Part shown: positions 1 to 9,159 of the stretch, piece after piece | Layout of the letters: each line of letters begins with the position of its first letter | How positions within the stretch are numbered: the first letter of the stretch is position 1 | Source of the DNA: Cladorrhinum sp. PSN259 | Lineage: Eukaryota; Ascomycota; Sordariomycetes; Sordariales; Podosporaceae | Direction of reading: 5' to 3' | Length of the DNA stretch: 64,000 nt | NCBI GenBank assembly: GCA_033725935.1 | Contig: MU867116.1 | Span: 186,001-250,000 of the forward strand | Notes under the pieces: generated by a model | Told to the model about the DNA's origin: nothing | Database searches by the model: none | Seen by the model: only the letters and a program-made list of their open reading frames with translations | Position numbers and translations under genes: made by a program

Positions 1-990
1 TGGGATCAGTCCAATCTGGAAAGACCAAAAAGCCCCACTCGGGAGGTATAATGACTGCTGGAATTAATTGGGCGCTGCTGAAAACATTTTCAATGGTCTT
101 TGATTTCTCCTTTTCATCGAGCCCAAATTCAGTCTGACGTCACGAGACCAACCGGCGCTAGGCATGTATGTTTCGGTCCTGAGAGGCATCGCATTTTCTC
201 AATGTCCGAAGATGTGCATGCATTTGCCGAACAAACCGCTCGCCTGGAATGGAACGGTAAGGGCTGACCGACACAAAACACGAGAAAGCCATGGTACGTG
301 GCAGTGGTGGCTGCTTGCCAGATGGCATCAAAAAGTCACCAATCAGACAACTGGATGTGCAAGTCGCTTTATTCAGCGATGGTGAGTTTGCAGTGCCCAG
401 AATGTCGAAAAACCCCGGATCGCAAATTGTACTTTCCTGAAACAGCCCGATGCAGAATATATTGACAAGCCACGCCTCCTGTGACGCTGGTTTAACCCAA
501 TTCCACCGCATCAGCCGTCGGCTCATGGTTGACACGAGGGCAAACCCGACGACAGCAACATAGCCCCCATCTGCAGCTGGACTTTCTGAACAGCCCGCCT
601 CGGCAATCGTTGTTCGCGGCCCGCCAGAATTGTCGCCTGCATATGCGCATTGCGCCTGTGGCAATTCCTATGTTGTCTGCAACCGACAAAGACCTCATAT
701 TTGTTGCATGCTTGCTGTTCATATATCACCCCAGGTATTTTCCAAATATCTCTTGTGTTCACATTCGTTGATTTTTGAAGATATCACCTGTTCCACGATC
801 ATTGTAACTGTGTCGGGGAGGCCACATCGACTATTTAAGTGACCCCTCCTTCCCCGATTCCTTCCACCCCGCTTTTCTCATCCGTCATCACGAACATCAT
901 TCGCAATCATCGCAGTTTTTCTCTTCACAAAAGCTGGATTTTTTGCGATAACAACTTGACTTACTCATCAAACTTCAACTACAAGCAAAA
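1..990. other. Intergenic, promoter side of the 227-aa gene
   Basis: I see no gene with family features here. Overlapping short ORFs occur on both strands, but none has a recognisable motif or a consistent splice model. A TATA-like ATTTAA stretch lies at about 832-837. The pyrimidine-rich, CA-rich run from about 845 to 985 looks like a fungal 5' UTR leading into the ATG at 991. Confidence 0.5.
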
Positions 991-1674
991 ATGGCGCGTA
1001 AGTGGCCAGTTGATGGCGACGACTCGGACCGGCTCCCAGAGGGCATCGTTCTTCAGGGTTACGACTCGGAGACCATGACCTACTTTTATCGATCAAATAT
1101 CGACGGAAAGCGGTACCGGACTCGCCCGGGTCAAAAGTATGGGGAGCTCATCCCCATCACTTCTGATGCTACGTCGTCTGAGCCGGCCAGGCCGGTTTTG
1201 GTCCGTGATAGCTTGGGAACTCAGCACAGGGCCACGCCTTATCGCCTTAAATCCCGTGCGGCAACCTTCAACGATGTGTTTGCTTCGCGCAAGTCGTGGG
1301 ACAATGAGTCGCGGACTGTTGTTGAGGATGATGATGAAGATGATGACTGGTATTCCTTTGACGCTTCGGGTGAGAAGGAGCCGTTCAACGTCGGCATCAC
1401 CCCCCGATCACGGTCTTTCACTGCTCCCTTGGTCGGCTCTGCATCCAGGACCCCAGGCTCCCAGGCTTCTGGTGTCGCTAAAAAGGTTGGGAAGCTTGCG
1501 CGCATGGTTAGCAAGCGGATTGCTTCTCGGCCATCATCGTCCTCTCGGGCTGCTGCTGCTGAGGGTGATGGAGAGCGAGCTCTTTCGTATGATCCCCATC
1601 GGCCGGTTGTTCGGCGGGGGAGGGCGGCCACTACTTTTGAGCAGCTGTTAGTTGAGACCCCCAAGAAGGAGTAA
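991..1674 (+). CDS. Small basic protein with N-terminal WW-like domain
   Basis: This single-exon ORF encodes 227 aa. Residues about 13-54 (LPEGIVLQGYDSETMTYFYR, then a Gly/Arg-rich turn and a YGEL ending) match from memory the short aromatic WW-like domain found in many uncharacterised fungal proteins, some of them next to LysM domains. The rest is low complexity: an acidic run near 110-117 (DDDEDDDW), then a basic Ser/Arg/Ala-rich tail (about 160-227). There is no signal peptide or membrane segment, so a cytoplasmic or nuclear protein is likely. The ATG has an A at -3 and follows a CA-rich leader. The stop is followed by a T-rich tract. The exact function is unknown. The call of a real gene rests on the conserved N-terminal block and length. 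Confidence 0.7.
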   Translation: MARKWPVDGDDSDRLPEGIVLQGYDSETMTYFYRSNIDGKRYRTRPGQKYGELIPITSDATSSEPARPVLVRDSLGTQHRATPYRLKSRAATFNDVFASRKSWDNESRTVVEDDDEDDDWYSFDASGEKEPFNVGITPRSRSFTAPLVGSASRTPGSQASGVAKKVGKLARMVSKRIASRPSSSSRAAAAEGDGERALSYDPHRPVVRRGRAATTFEQLLVETPKKE

Positions 1675-2152
1675 GTCATTTTCTTTTCTTTTGTTAGGTA
1701 CCTATTTTTATTAGGTGCGAGAAGAAGGTTGAGACTGACACATTTTGATAGTGAGAGACCAATAAAAAACCATTATTCTATGAGGCAAAAACGGACTACT
1801 ACTTGGTGATATCTTTTGTTTTCATATAATCTTCATGAAATGGGATAAGAAGGAAGAATACAATGGCATTTTACATGAGGGAACAAGCGTTTGTTTACAT
1901 TTTCAGGATTAAAGGGAGGGAGGGTAATAAGGTTGGGTGGCGACATTGTTCAGGGACAGGCGGATTGTACGGAGTATTCTCTTTCTTTGTTCTTTTGTAT
2001 AGCATGACCGTAACTGTAACACAACACATTCTCGCTGCATAAAAAAAAGTTTGAAAAAAAAAGAAGAAAAAAAGAACCACAATAAAGTGCAATGAGCGGA
2101 AATATACAAGTGAGTGGATGAATACATAAAAAAAAAAAGATTCAACAATGAG
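1675..2152. other. Intergenic, 3' flanks
   Basis: A T- and A-rich spacer between the 227-aa gene and tRNA-Pro. It has several A/T homopolymers (for example 2041-2071 and 2127-2140). Minus-strand ORFs here are phenylalanine-rich translations of poly(A) tracts and are not genes. An AATAAA-like signal (CAATAAAAAA, about 1760) could serve the upstream gene. Confidence 0.4.
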
Positions 2153-2256
2153 GGGCTCAATCGGGGATCGAACCCGAGACCTCGCACATTACTGACACCT
2201 GTTACCAGGTGTTGGGAAAACCCGAAGCACGAATCATACCACTAGACCATTGAGCC
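2153..2256 (-). tRNA. tRNA-Pro (CGG) with 32-nt intron
   Basis: On the minus strand the 7-bp acceptor stem GGCTCAA/TTGAGCC is perfect. The A box (TGGTCTAGTGGT) and B box (GGTTCGATCCC) are intact. The anticodon loop reads TTCGGG followed by an insertion, giving anticodon CGG. Removing 32 nt after position 37 leaves a 72-nt tRNA, the usual length for tRNA-Pro. The anticodon stem CGTGC/GTGCG holds two G-U pairs. The intron itself contains a perfect 7-bp hairpin (ACACCTG, loop GTAA, CAGGTGT). CCA is not encoded, as expected for a eukaryotic tRNA. Confidence 0.92.
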
Positions 2257-3202
2257 AATTGTTGCGAAATTGTTCCGAAACTTGTTTACAAGTCGAACGC
2301 TGAGTGGACCCAGACTGTTGAGGTAATCTCTCCTACAGGCTACATTACGAACAGTGCTGATGAAGAATGGAAAAAGAAGTAAGTTTGAGCTTTGAAAGTT
2401 ATCGTAGAGCTTTTGACAAATTGTTAGAAGGGAATAATTCTATAGACTAGATTCCAGGTTTATTTCAAGGGGTCTAGCGGATCATGACTACCGTGACGTG
2501 AACCACCAAGGGAGGCGTTGTCTGGTTCAGGCGTCAACTCGAACCTGCACTGTGGACAATTCAAAAGAAAGCTGCTTTTGAAAAATGTAGGGTTTTCTCG
2601 CTTGGGGTTTGGGTTCCGAGTCGCTGAAGTTCCACCGGGTACTTTGGTGCGGTAGCAATTAATCCGAGTCCCTTCTCGTGGCAGCAGGCATGATCATCAA
2701 CTGTGACCCCTCAACGCTTTCATGTTGACCGAGAGCAGCCAGTTACACGTGCCAACTGTTGACGTAGTACTCTAATCGTTTCTGTGACACTATGCGAAAT
2801 AGTCACGAGCTCAATATCCCAAATCAACTTGGACGGATAAGCTAGCAGGTAGGGCTGAATGTGACGACACGGGAGGGTCAGTTGATTGGTGGTATCACGA
2901 TCGGGCGATGTGATCTTTCGGAGCTGAAGTACGAATCTGGCCACTGATCGGTCTGGAATCTGCAAATCTCAGCCACCCACCGTCACTTGATGTGGACGTG
3001 AATCAATGGGAATGCCGAGTTTGGCGCAATTGCCGATAATAATCATTTCGATGAAACCAGACACCCACCGCACGGAATATAAAAAGACATGATCACGCTG
3101 ATTTAATAACAGGTAGATTGAGGGGTTGTTCGCTTTCTGTCACTACCACCATCGCAGCAGCATCATCAAGATAATTCGGTAGAGGCTCTCTACTTTACCA
3201 CA
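2257..3202. other. Intergenic
   Basis: No gene is visible. The right end is the promoter of the CYTH-like gene, with a TATA box at 3078-3085. Confidence 0.5.
3078..3085 (+). promoter_or_regulatory. TATA box of the CYTH-like gene
   Basis: TATAAAAA lies about 195 bp upstream of the chosen ATG (3274). It is about 125 bp upstream of an earlier short-ORF ATG at 3203. The position suits transcription starting before the probable 5'-UTR intron (3217-3262). Confidence 0.5.
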
Positions 3203-3273
3203 ATGGCCACTTGCAAGTCAGCCCATTCCAATCGACCAGTTTGTGACTAACACTTTTCATAGCATCATCAACA

Positions 3274-4125
3274 ATGACGCCAGACTTTGAGGTCAAATTC
3301 CTTCTCAGCTCCTCGCTGGTTCTGTCCCAGTCCAACGGGAAACCAACTGACTCTTTCCGCTCCGAGTTCATCCTCGCCGACAAAACCATCAAGATGAACA
3401 TCCAATTCCTTGACACACCCGCCAAGGAACTCTACAACGCCGGGTGGTCCCCTCGCATCCGCAAGATCGAGGGCGAAGCAGGCTGGGAACTCACCTACAA
3501 GAAACGGTACCCCATCGGGGATGATGGTAACCCAAACACGGATGACATCGCCTCGACTCTTCTTATTGCTCTCGGTGACGGGTTCGATGCCTCGGACAGC
3601 AAATACGACGCGCAAGTTGAGTGGGGGCATGAGAAGCAGACCCTGTCAATCAGTCGTAAGAAGAAGGTCAAGAAGGACAGCATTGACAAGAAGGCGATGG
3701 ACTTGCCTGATGAACGGCAGTCGAGAAGTCTGTTGGTAGATGAAGCACCTGACAAGTTCAGTAACTGGCAGTTCGACTCGTGGGGGACGGGGCTGTTGAA
3801 AGATGGAGTCGTGTACGGGCCTGTTTATGCCAAGAGATATGAGGGCAAGTGGAATGGCGTTGATGTTGATGTTGAGGTCTGGCCTATTAGAAAGGCGGCG
3901 GGAATACAGGAGACGGAGGATATTGTCGAGCTGTCGTTTAAGAGTGATAGTTCTATTGAGGCAAAGGAGAAGCATGGTGCTTTGGGAGAGTTCTTGCGGG
4001 AGAAGGGCTGGTTGGTTCCTCGGGACTCGTTGAAGACGCAATTGATCATGGAGCGGTACGGACCGGCTGGTGATGTCAACGAAGGGGAGGAAGGGCCCAG
4101 TGGCTATGGTGCAGTGCTTGACTAA
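3274..4125 (+). CDS. CYTH-like (triphosphate tunnel fold) protein
   Basis: The product is 283 aa. Residues 4-8 (DFEVK) resemble the E-x-E-x-K signature that opens CYTH / triphosphate-tunnel proteins. They are followed by alternating charged strands such as LTYKKRY (about 73-79), QVEWG, TLSISRKK and VEVWPI (about 200). The layout is familiar from an uncharacterised family of about 280-aa fungal proteins with a CYTH-like fold. A phosphate-ester or triphosphate ligand is inferred, not shown. Upstream, GTCAGC at 3217 and GACTAAC...CATAG ending at 3262 look like an intron. Splicing it does not keep the 3203 ATG in frame, so I treat it as a 5'-UTR intron with a short upstream ORF and start the CDS at 3274 (ACAATG context). 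No signal peptide. Confidence 0.72.
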   Translation: MTPDFEVKFLLSSSLVLSQSNGKPTDSFRSEFILADKTIKMNIQFLDTPAKELYNAGWSPRIRKIEGEAGWELTYKKRYPIGDDGNPNTDDIASTLLIALGDGFDASDSKYDAQVEWGHEKQTLSISRKKKVKKDSIDKKAMDLPDERQSRSLLVDEAPDKFSNWQFDSWGTGLLKDGVVYGPVYAKRYEGKWNGVDVDVEVWPIRKAAGIQETEDIVELSFKSDSSIEAKEKHGALGEFLREKGWLVPRDSLKTQLIMERYGPAGDVNEGEEGPSGYGAVLD

Positions 4126-5251
4126 GGGGCTACTAGTACGCTCAAACATTGGATAAGCGAAGGCTCGCGTCAAGTTTAGCCATTACCGTGTTCCCTGTAC
4201 AGGGACCTTTCAAAAGGGCTTTAAATCAGGAGCCTTTCACTTTGTCATGAAGCAGCTGGATTGTCCGTGAGGTGTGTCAAAATGTCCCTGGCAGCAATCT
4301 CAAGTCAAATACAACAATTGCAAGTTATCGAACATCACATGAAGCTGATAGACTTCCTTCCATTTGAACCTTGCCATCTCGTAGTCGTTAAGCTTAAGCA
4401 TGTATAATAACCATCCAAACTTTACCCAACTTCTTTGTAACTTCTGCACCCTTCCTGTAGACTAACATGATTTGTGTAACTCAGGGGTTGTTGGCTTGGC
4501 TGACATCAACCTTCCGAGAAACGCCAAACGTGGAAATATATCCTCGGAAGCTTTGTCACTCACGTCGCTAAAGATAGGCGAGTGGAAGGCGGGACGGTGT
4601 CCCTCAGGGGTAGGTTTCACTTCTCGCGCCAGGCGCGTCAATCCTTCGACCGCGCTGCAGTCAGTCTAGAACCCCAGATTCTCGTACCGCAGCCAATCAT
4701 CATTCAATTGGTAGACGCGATTGTTTGCGTGGATCAATAATTTGATCCTCTAAACTCCTGTTCCACGATATTTGGAAGTCTATCATTGGTCTGCCCCCAC
4801 TTAGAGACGAGGCCTTGTTGCTACACCGACACTATGGGGGAGCGGCTGCCCCAGATCGAGTTTCAAAAGACGCCAGAGGGAATCAAGAGCCATTTAGGAA
4901 GTGTATGAAGATCGAGCGGCAATACATACATACATGTACCGCATGATGATGTTGGCGTCTGCTTGTAGCGGCAACCAACCCTCGCCTCCTTGCAGGAGGA
5001 TCCATCGTCGACCCGCGCTAAGCGGAAGAGGCCAGCGACCTCTTCCCAAGTCAACGATGGGACGGAAGAACGATCAGGTCCGTTTTTGGATTGACTGAGG
5101 CTGTCTGTCAGTGCAGTCAGTCTCTTACGCTATCAAGATCCGTTTCTTCTTATCATCTGTCATACCGTTTCAAGCGGTTGCTTGCCTGTGACGGAACTTG
5201 AACAGCGGGAGCTATAAATGAGTTCAAACGTTGCACAAAACGCAAAATATG
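4126..5251. other. Intergenic
   Basis: The 3' flank of the CYTH-like gene, then featureless sequence up to tRNA-Glu. Only short random ORFs are seen. Confidence 0.45.
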
Positions 5252-5345
5252 TTCCCATACCGGGGTTCGAACCCGGGTCGCCAGAAATGTGGAGTTTTGA
5301 TGTTTCCTGAAAATCTGGAATGCTAAACCACTACACTATATGGGA
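5252..5345 (-). tRNA. tRNA-Glu (TTC) with 22-nt intron
   Basis: On the minus strand the acceptor stem TCCCATA/TATGGGA is perfect. The T arm is CCGGG-TTCGAAC-CCCGG and the anticodon stem is CCAGA/TCTGG. The loop reads TTTTCA, giving anticodon TTC. A 22-nt insertion after position 37 must be removed to give a 72-nt tRNA, the usual length for tRNA-Glu. The discriminator base is A and CCA is not encoded. Confidence 0.92.
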
Positions 5346-7413
5346 GTTTGCTATGTTTGAGTTTGGCCGTGGAGCCCGTGGATGAAGTACTGGATTGGAT
5401 GTCAAACTTCAACGGCGGGTCTTGAGTCTAGTTACTGTCAGTGCGCCAGTTGTTTGCTCTCCTTGCTTGGTGTTTACATGTAGCCAACGTGCATCTTGCC
5501 CAGGGAGTTCAGCCGTGTCGCCACCGTCCGGTTGCCAACAACTTAACCCTGAACCTCGCGATTGATTGCCACTTTGTGAAGTTGTTTCAATTCTGAACCA
5601 TGTCAACAAATCAGGGGGACCACTCCTTGAATAAGGAAAATAACAACGATGACCATGAACATTATATCTCGACGCCAAGTTCCCCATTTCTACCAACAAT
5701 TTCCGGTCTCCTTTACATAAGCAACGCTCGTCGGAACCCGATAATTCGGGTCCGAAAAGACCGTTTTTCGCTTCCGTCCGAACAACAAAAATAAGAAAAC
5801 GCCACCTCCCCAGTTCTATTCCTTCCGCCGCCGCTGGCCTCTACCGACCATGCCGCACGCCATCATACACTAGCCTTTTGTGCCGCCACGTTTCTTTTCT
5901 TGGCCCCCCCTGGGGACCCGCGGGCATGGAATCAACCTGCATGTTTAGTTTCAAATCTGAAGAAAAAAAAAAGATGAAGATGTCTCTAGTAAAATCCTTC
6001 CCGTCGTTCGTTCAAGTCGTAATTCAGGGGCTTGTGCGTACCTTCCGCGTACCGGTATCAGGGGAATTCAGTTCTGAGCCTCTGCATTCGATAGACTCAC
6101 TCGTGTTCCTTACTTGTCCAGCTACTAATTAAGCACAGCCTCCTACTGGCAGCGGCATCACTTCGGGAACCTTCAGTCCCGACCCTGAATGGAAGGTTAC
6201 CATCCCCAGATTTACTGTTAGTGACCTCCATTGCCAGGGTCCCTCAGCCATTCAGAGTTCTCACTTGACTCACACCGGTCGGCTGCATCCCTTACGACCT
6301 TACCATAAGACTTGGCATTCCCGCATGCAGAACAGAACCAACTAACCGGGACATGGGGAACCAACAAAATTACTTGGCAAACACACCACGACAGCCAACA
6401 AGCGAAAAAAACAACCTTAACCGTAAAACAATCCCATCCTCCACACCCACCCACCTCCACACGACCTTGATGTATGGCTTGGGTATTCCTTCCCGCCCCC
6501 GCCCTGCATAAAAGCTTCATTCCACCCAAACCTGCTTTATTTCCCTGTATAGGACCAGAATTGCACCAACTTTGTAAGGGTCCACTTGCATCAGCAGGTA
6601 CGTGCCGGGGGTGCAAATCTACCGTAGTAGGTAGGTTGGTTCCTTCCCCGTTCTCGCAAGCCCAACCCCCGGCAGAGGAGTATACACCTGCCCTCCGCGG
6701 ATGTATCCATCTTCCATTCTCGCCAAAAAACGCCCCAATCGTAGTAGTGACTGTAAGTAGATTACCTTCCCGTTATACCCATTATGCAGTTGGCACCCAG
6801 CATTACCTGTTTTCGGCCTGCCCCCCCCCTGGATTTACGATCAATGCCGGTTAATGCCGGTAGGCAGCTGGATTTAACTTTCAAAAACGATGTAACTCTA
6901 GTATCCTTCACCCTTTTTTTCTCCTCTTGTTGGCTTGAGGGCGGCGTGAATCGTGAGTAATAGCCCAGCTGGGTGTGGACGGCTAAGGTCCGCGGATGTA
7001 TTTCCTAGATAACTCTTTCAAGCACAATGAAGCGGGTATGAGTGCCAACTGATATCGTAGACATAGCCTGTTTCCTGTTGTAAGTTGTGTGATCAGTTTT
7101 TGAGCCTTCTCTTTGTGACTAACGAAAGGCAACAAAATATGAAAATGTAGACGTGCCGATAAATGTGCTTGCAAATAGGGGGATGAGGCAGTAGCGGAAA
7201 CTTGATGACTTCAAAAATTTACATTTTTCATGTTGCTTGACCATTTAAAATATCTACAAATTTGAAATAGCAGCCTAGCCTTGCCCGCCAAAGCGCCATC
7301 GGGTATACCGGTACTGAAGAGATTCCCGCCCTTGCAAACAAAAGAAAAAAAAACATGTAGGAATCAAAAGTTCAATAAGTACAGATCGTTCCCAAATCAG
7401 TCACCCAGATATA
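5346..7413. other. Intergenic
   Basis: About 2 kb with no ORF that shows protein-like composition or family motifs. Pyrimidine-rich and homopolymer stretches occur (for example C-rich runs near 5906 and 6823, A-rich near 5963). The right end is the 3' flank of the Zn2Cys6 gene. Confidence 0.4.
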
Positions 7414-9159
7414 TCATCTCCGCATTCCGCTCAGCAACTCCCTGATCTTGTCTCTCAAGTCAACAACCACATCGCCACCTAGCCCTCTGTGTGCGGCTGA
7501 CCCTTTTGAAGGGGCTGTTCCATTGAATCCGAGGTGCTGTTCCAAAAACATGTCACTAGAAGACTCCTCAAACATCAAACTCTCAGCCTGGCCACCTGGC
7601 AAAGCCAAACCTGCCCCTGATCCTGAAGCCACCCCTGGCGAGCCAAGCAGGATTTCTAAAAAAGCTCTGGCTTCTGCGCCTGCCAAGAGGCCCTGACCAC
7701 TTCTGAACCCACCTGAGGCTGTTGTGGAAACAGAGTACTCCCTTGGCAATCCCAGACTCTGTTCCACATTATCCAGCCTCTGATCAACCATTTGTGCAAT
7801 GGATCGCGCCCTTTGGTGGTTAACAGCGTACTCAGAGTTGAACTGTGCGGGGTGGTATGCTGGATTCGAGTAGTCCAGTTGCTGTTGCATCGAAGAGTTA
7901 TGTACCTCGACCAGGATGCAAGCGAATATGGCGTCGTAGATGGATAGCAGCTGTACGTAGCAAGACACTAGGGTCAAAAGGTACGTGCTGCTGAGCACCG
8001 GTTGGTTAAGGAGGTCCGGCCGGGATGGGAGAAGCGCGGGATCGATGGCCGTGGAAGCAGGGGAACTGGCTGCTGATGAAGCGCTCGAATATTGTGTCGG
8101 GATCTGCGATGGTTGGTACGGCATCGTGTTTGAGGCAGGAGAAGGCCATTGTGATCCCTGAATGCTGCCCTCGTCGGCCATGTGCGGAGTCGGATCATAG
8201 TCACTGAGATTTGCTGCCGGCGGAGGACTCCCGGCCGCATCATCCGGTGCCACGAACAATTGAGCGATGCTGAGGAGCTCCACAGTGCTACCGAGGACCA
8301 GGTTCAGGGGGTTAAAGCCATAATTGTCTTCTGCCAACTGTGAGGATGTGCTGTTCAGAACACTAAAGCCCTGAGGAGATGCCTTGATGTTGTAGAGTTG
8401 TTTCGAGAGGCTTTGCTGCAAACCGGAGAGCAGGAGACCGGGATCCAAAACACAACTTTGGTTCACTATGTGCGCTTGCTCTTGACCATATCCAGAATGT
8501 GACTTGCTTGCACAACTCTTGTTGTCGAAAAGCAGCATCTCCATGCCCTGAGGCGGTGCTCTGGATACAGTAACGGAGGCGACCGGCGCAGTTGATAGCG
8601 CGGGATCAGCGGGAGCATGGATCTGACTCGCAAACGAATGCGCATTGTCAAATATTAGGGTGCTGTCGGCGGTGAAGTTGTATGGATTGATGCCGTGGTG
8701 GTCTCCTGGCCAGGACAGCGCCAATACTCCGTCCTCCATGGCTGTTGATCGCCCGTCAGGTTGATAGTAAGGCCATGGGACGTAGAGAGGTTCGGTGGAT
8801 GACAGTGATACTGGTATGCCGTGGCCGGAGACTCCGGCAACTGCAAGGTGTCGTGAGGGATCGGTACACAACGGAGGTTCGCTTGTCGTGGGCCTTCTGT
8901 GTGCTAGGCGGCCCGGGGGCTTTGCAGGGCTGGTGAAGCAGGGAAATCGTATGCGAAGGCATCGCGTGCAAGGGGTGGTAGTGTCATCTTCTTTCTTGCG
9001 GGTGCAGCGCAGTTTCTGACTTCGACAGCGATCGCATGCGGATCGCCGCCAAGGGGAATGACTCCGAGCTTCCGGGGGAGCTGCCGCGGATTCGGAGAGC
9101 TGGCCAATACGTGAGGCCATCTTGGGAGGGGATGTGAGGAGCGATGTGCGGGATGGCAT
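7414..9159 (-). CDS. AflR-like Zn(II)2Cys6 transcription factor
   Basis: A 581-aa nuclear transcription factor. The binuclear zinc cluster is complete: Cys at 42, 45, 52, 64, 67 and 74 (spacing C-x2-C-x6-C-x11-C-x2-C-x6-C). The region preceding and following it is basic and Pro/Arg-rich, as in AflR-type regulators of secondary metabolism. A hydrophobic helix-like block follows in the second half (LLTLVSCYVQLLSIYDAIFA, about 395-414), characteristic of this subfamily. The C-terminus (KIRELLSGMRR) is amphipathic. No intron is needed. The ATG at 9159 is taken; a second Met 13 codons later (MASRIGQ) is a plausible alternative. No polyketide, peptide or terpene synthase lies in the window, so any target cluster is elsewhere or lost. 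Confidence 0.9.
   Translation of the reverse strand: MPSRTSLLTSPPKMASRIGQLSESAAAPPEARSHSPWRRSACDRCRSQKLRCTRKKEDDTTTPCTRCLRIRFPCFTSPAKPPGRLAHRRPTTSEPPLCTDPSRHLAVAGVSGHGIPVSLSSTEPLYVPWPYYQPDGRSTAMEDGVLALSWPGDHHGINPYNFTADSTLIFDNAHSFASQIHAPADPALSTAPVASVTVSRAPPQGMEMLLFDNKSCASKSHSGYGQEQAHIVNQSCVLDPGLLLSGLQQSLSKQLYNIKASPQGFSVLNSTSSQLAEDNYGFNPLNLVLGSTVELLSIAQLFVAPDDAAGSPPPAANLSDYDPTPHMADEGSIQGSQWPSPASNTMPYQPSQIPTQYSSASSAASSPASTAIDPALLPSRPDLLNQPVLSSTYLLTLVSCYVQLLSIYDAIFACILVEVHNSSMQQQLDYSNPAYHPAQFNSEYAVNHQRARSIAQMVDQRLDNVEQSLGLPREYSVSTTASGGFRSGQGLLAGAEARAFLEILLGSPGVASGSGAGLALPGGQAESLMFEESSSDMFLEQHLGFNGTAPSKGSAAHRGLGGDVVVDLRDKIRELLSGMRR

Noticed and set aside
3203..3262. Splicing a 14-nt first coding exon (ATG at 3203) onto the CYTH-like gene
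   Set aside because: The join is out of frame with the main ORF for every AG acceptor tried, so the intron is treated as part of the 5' UTR.
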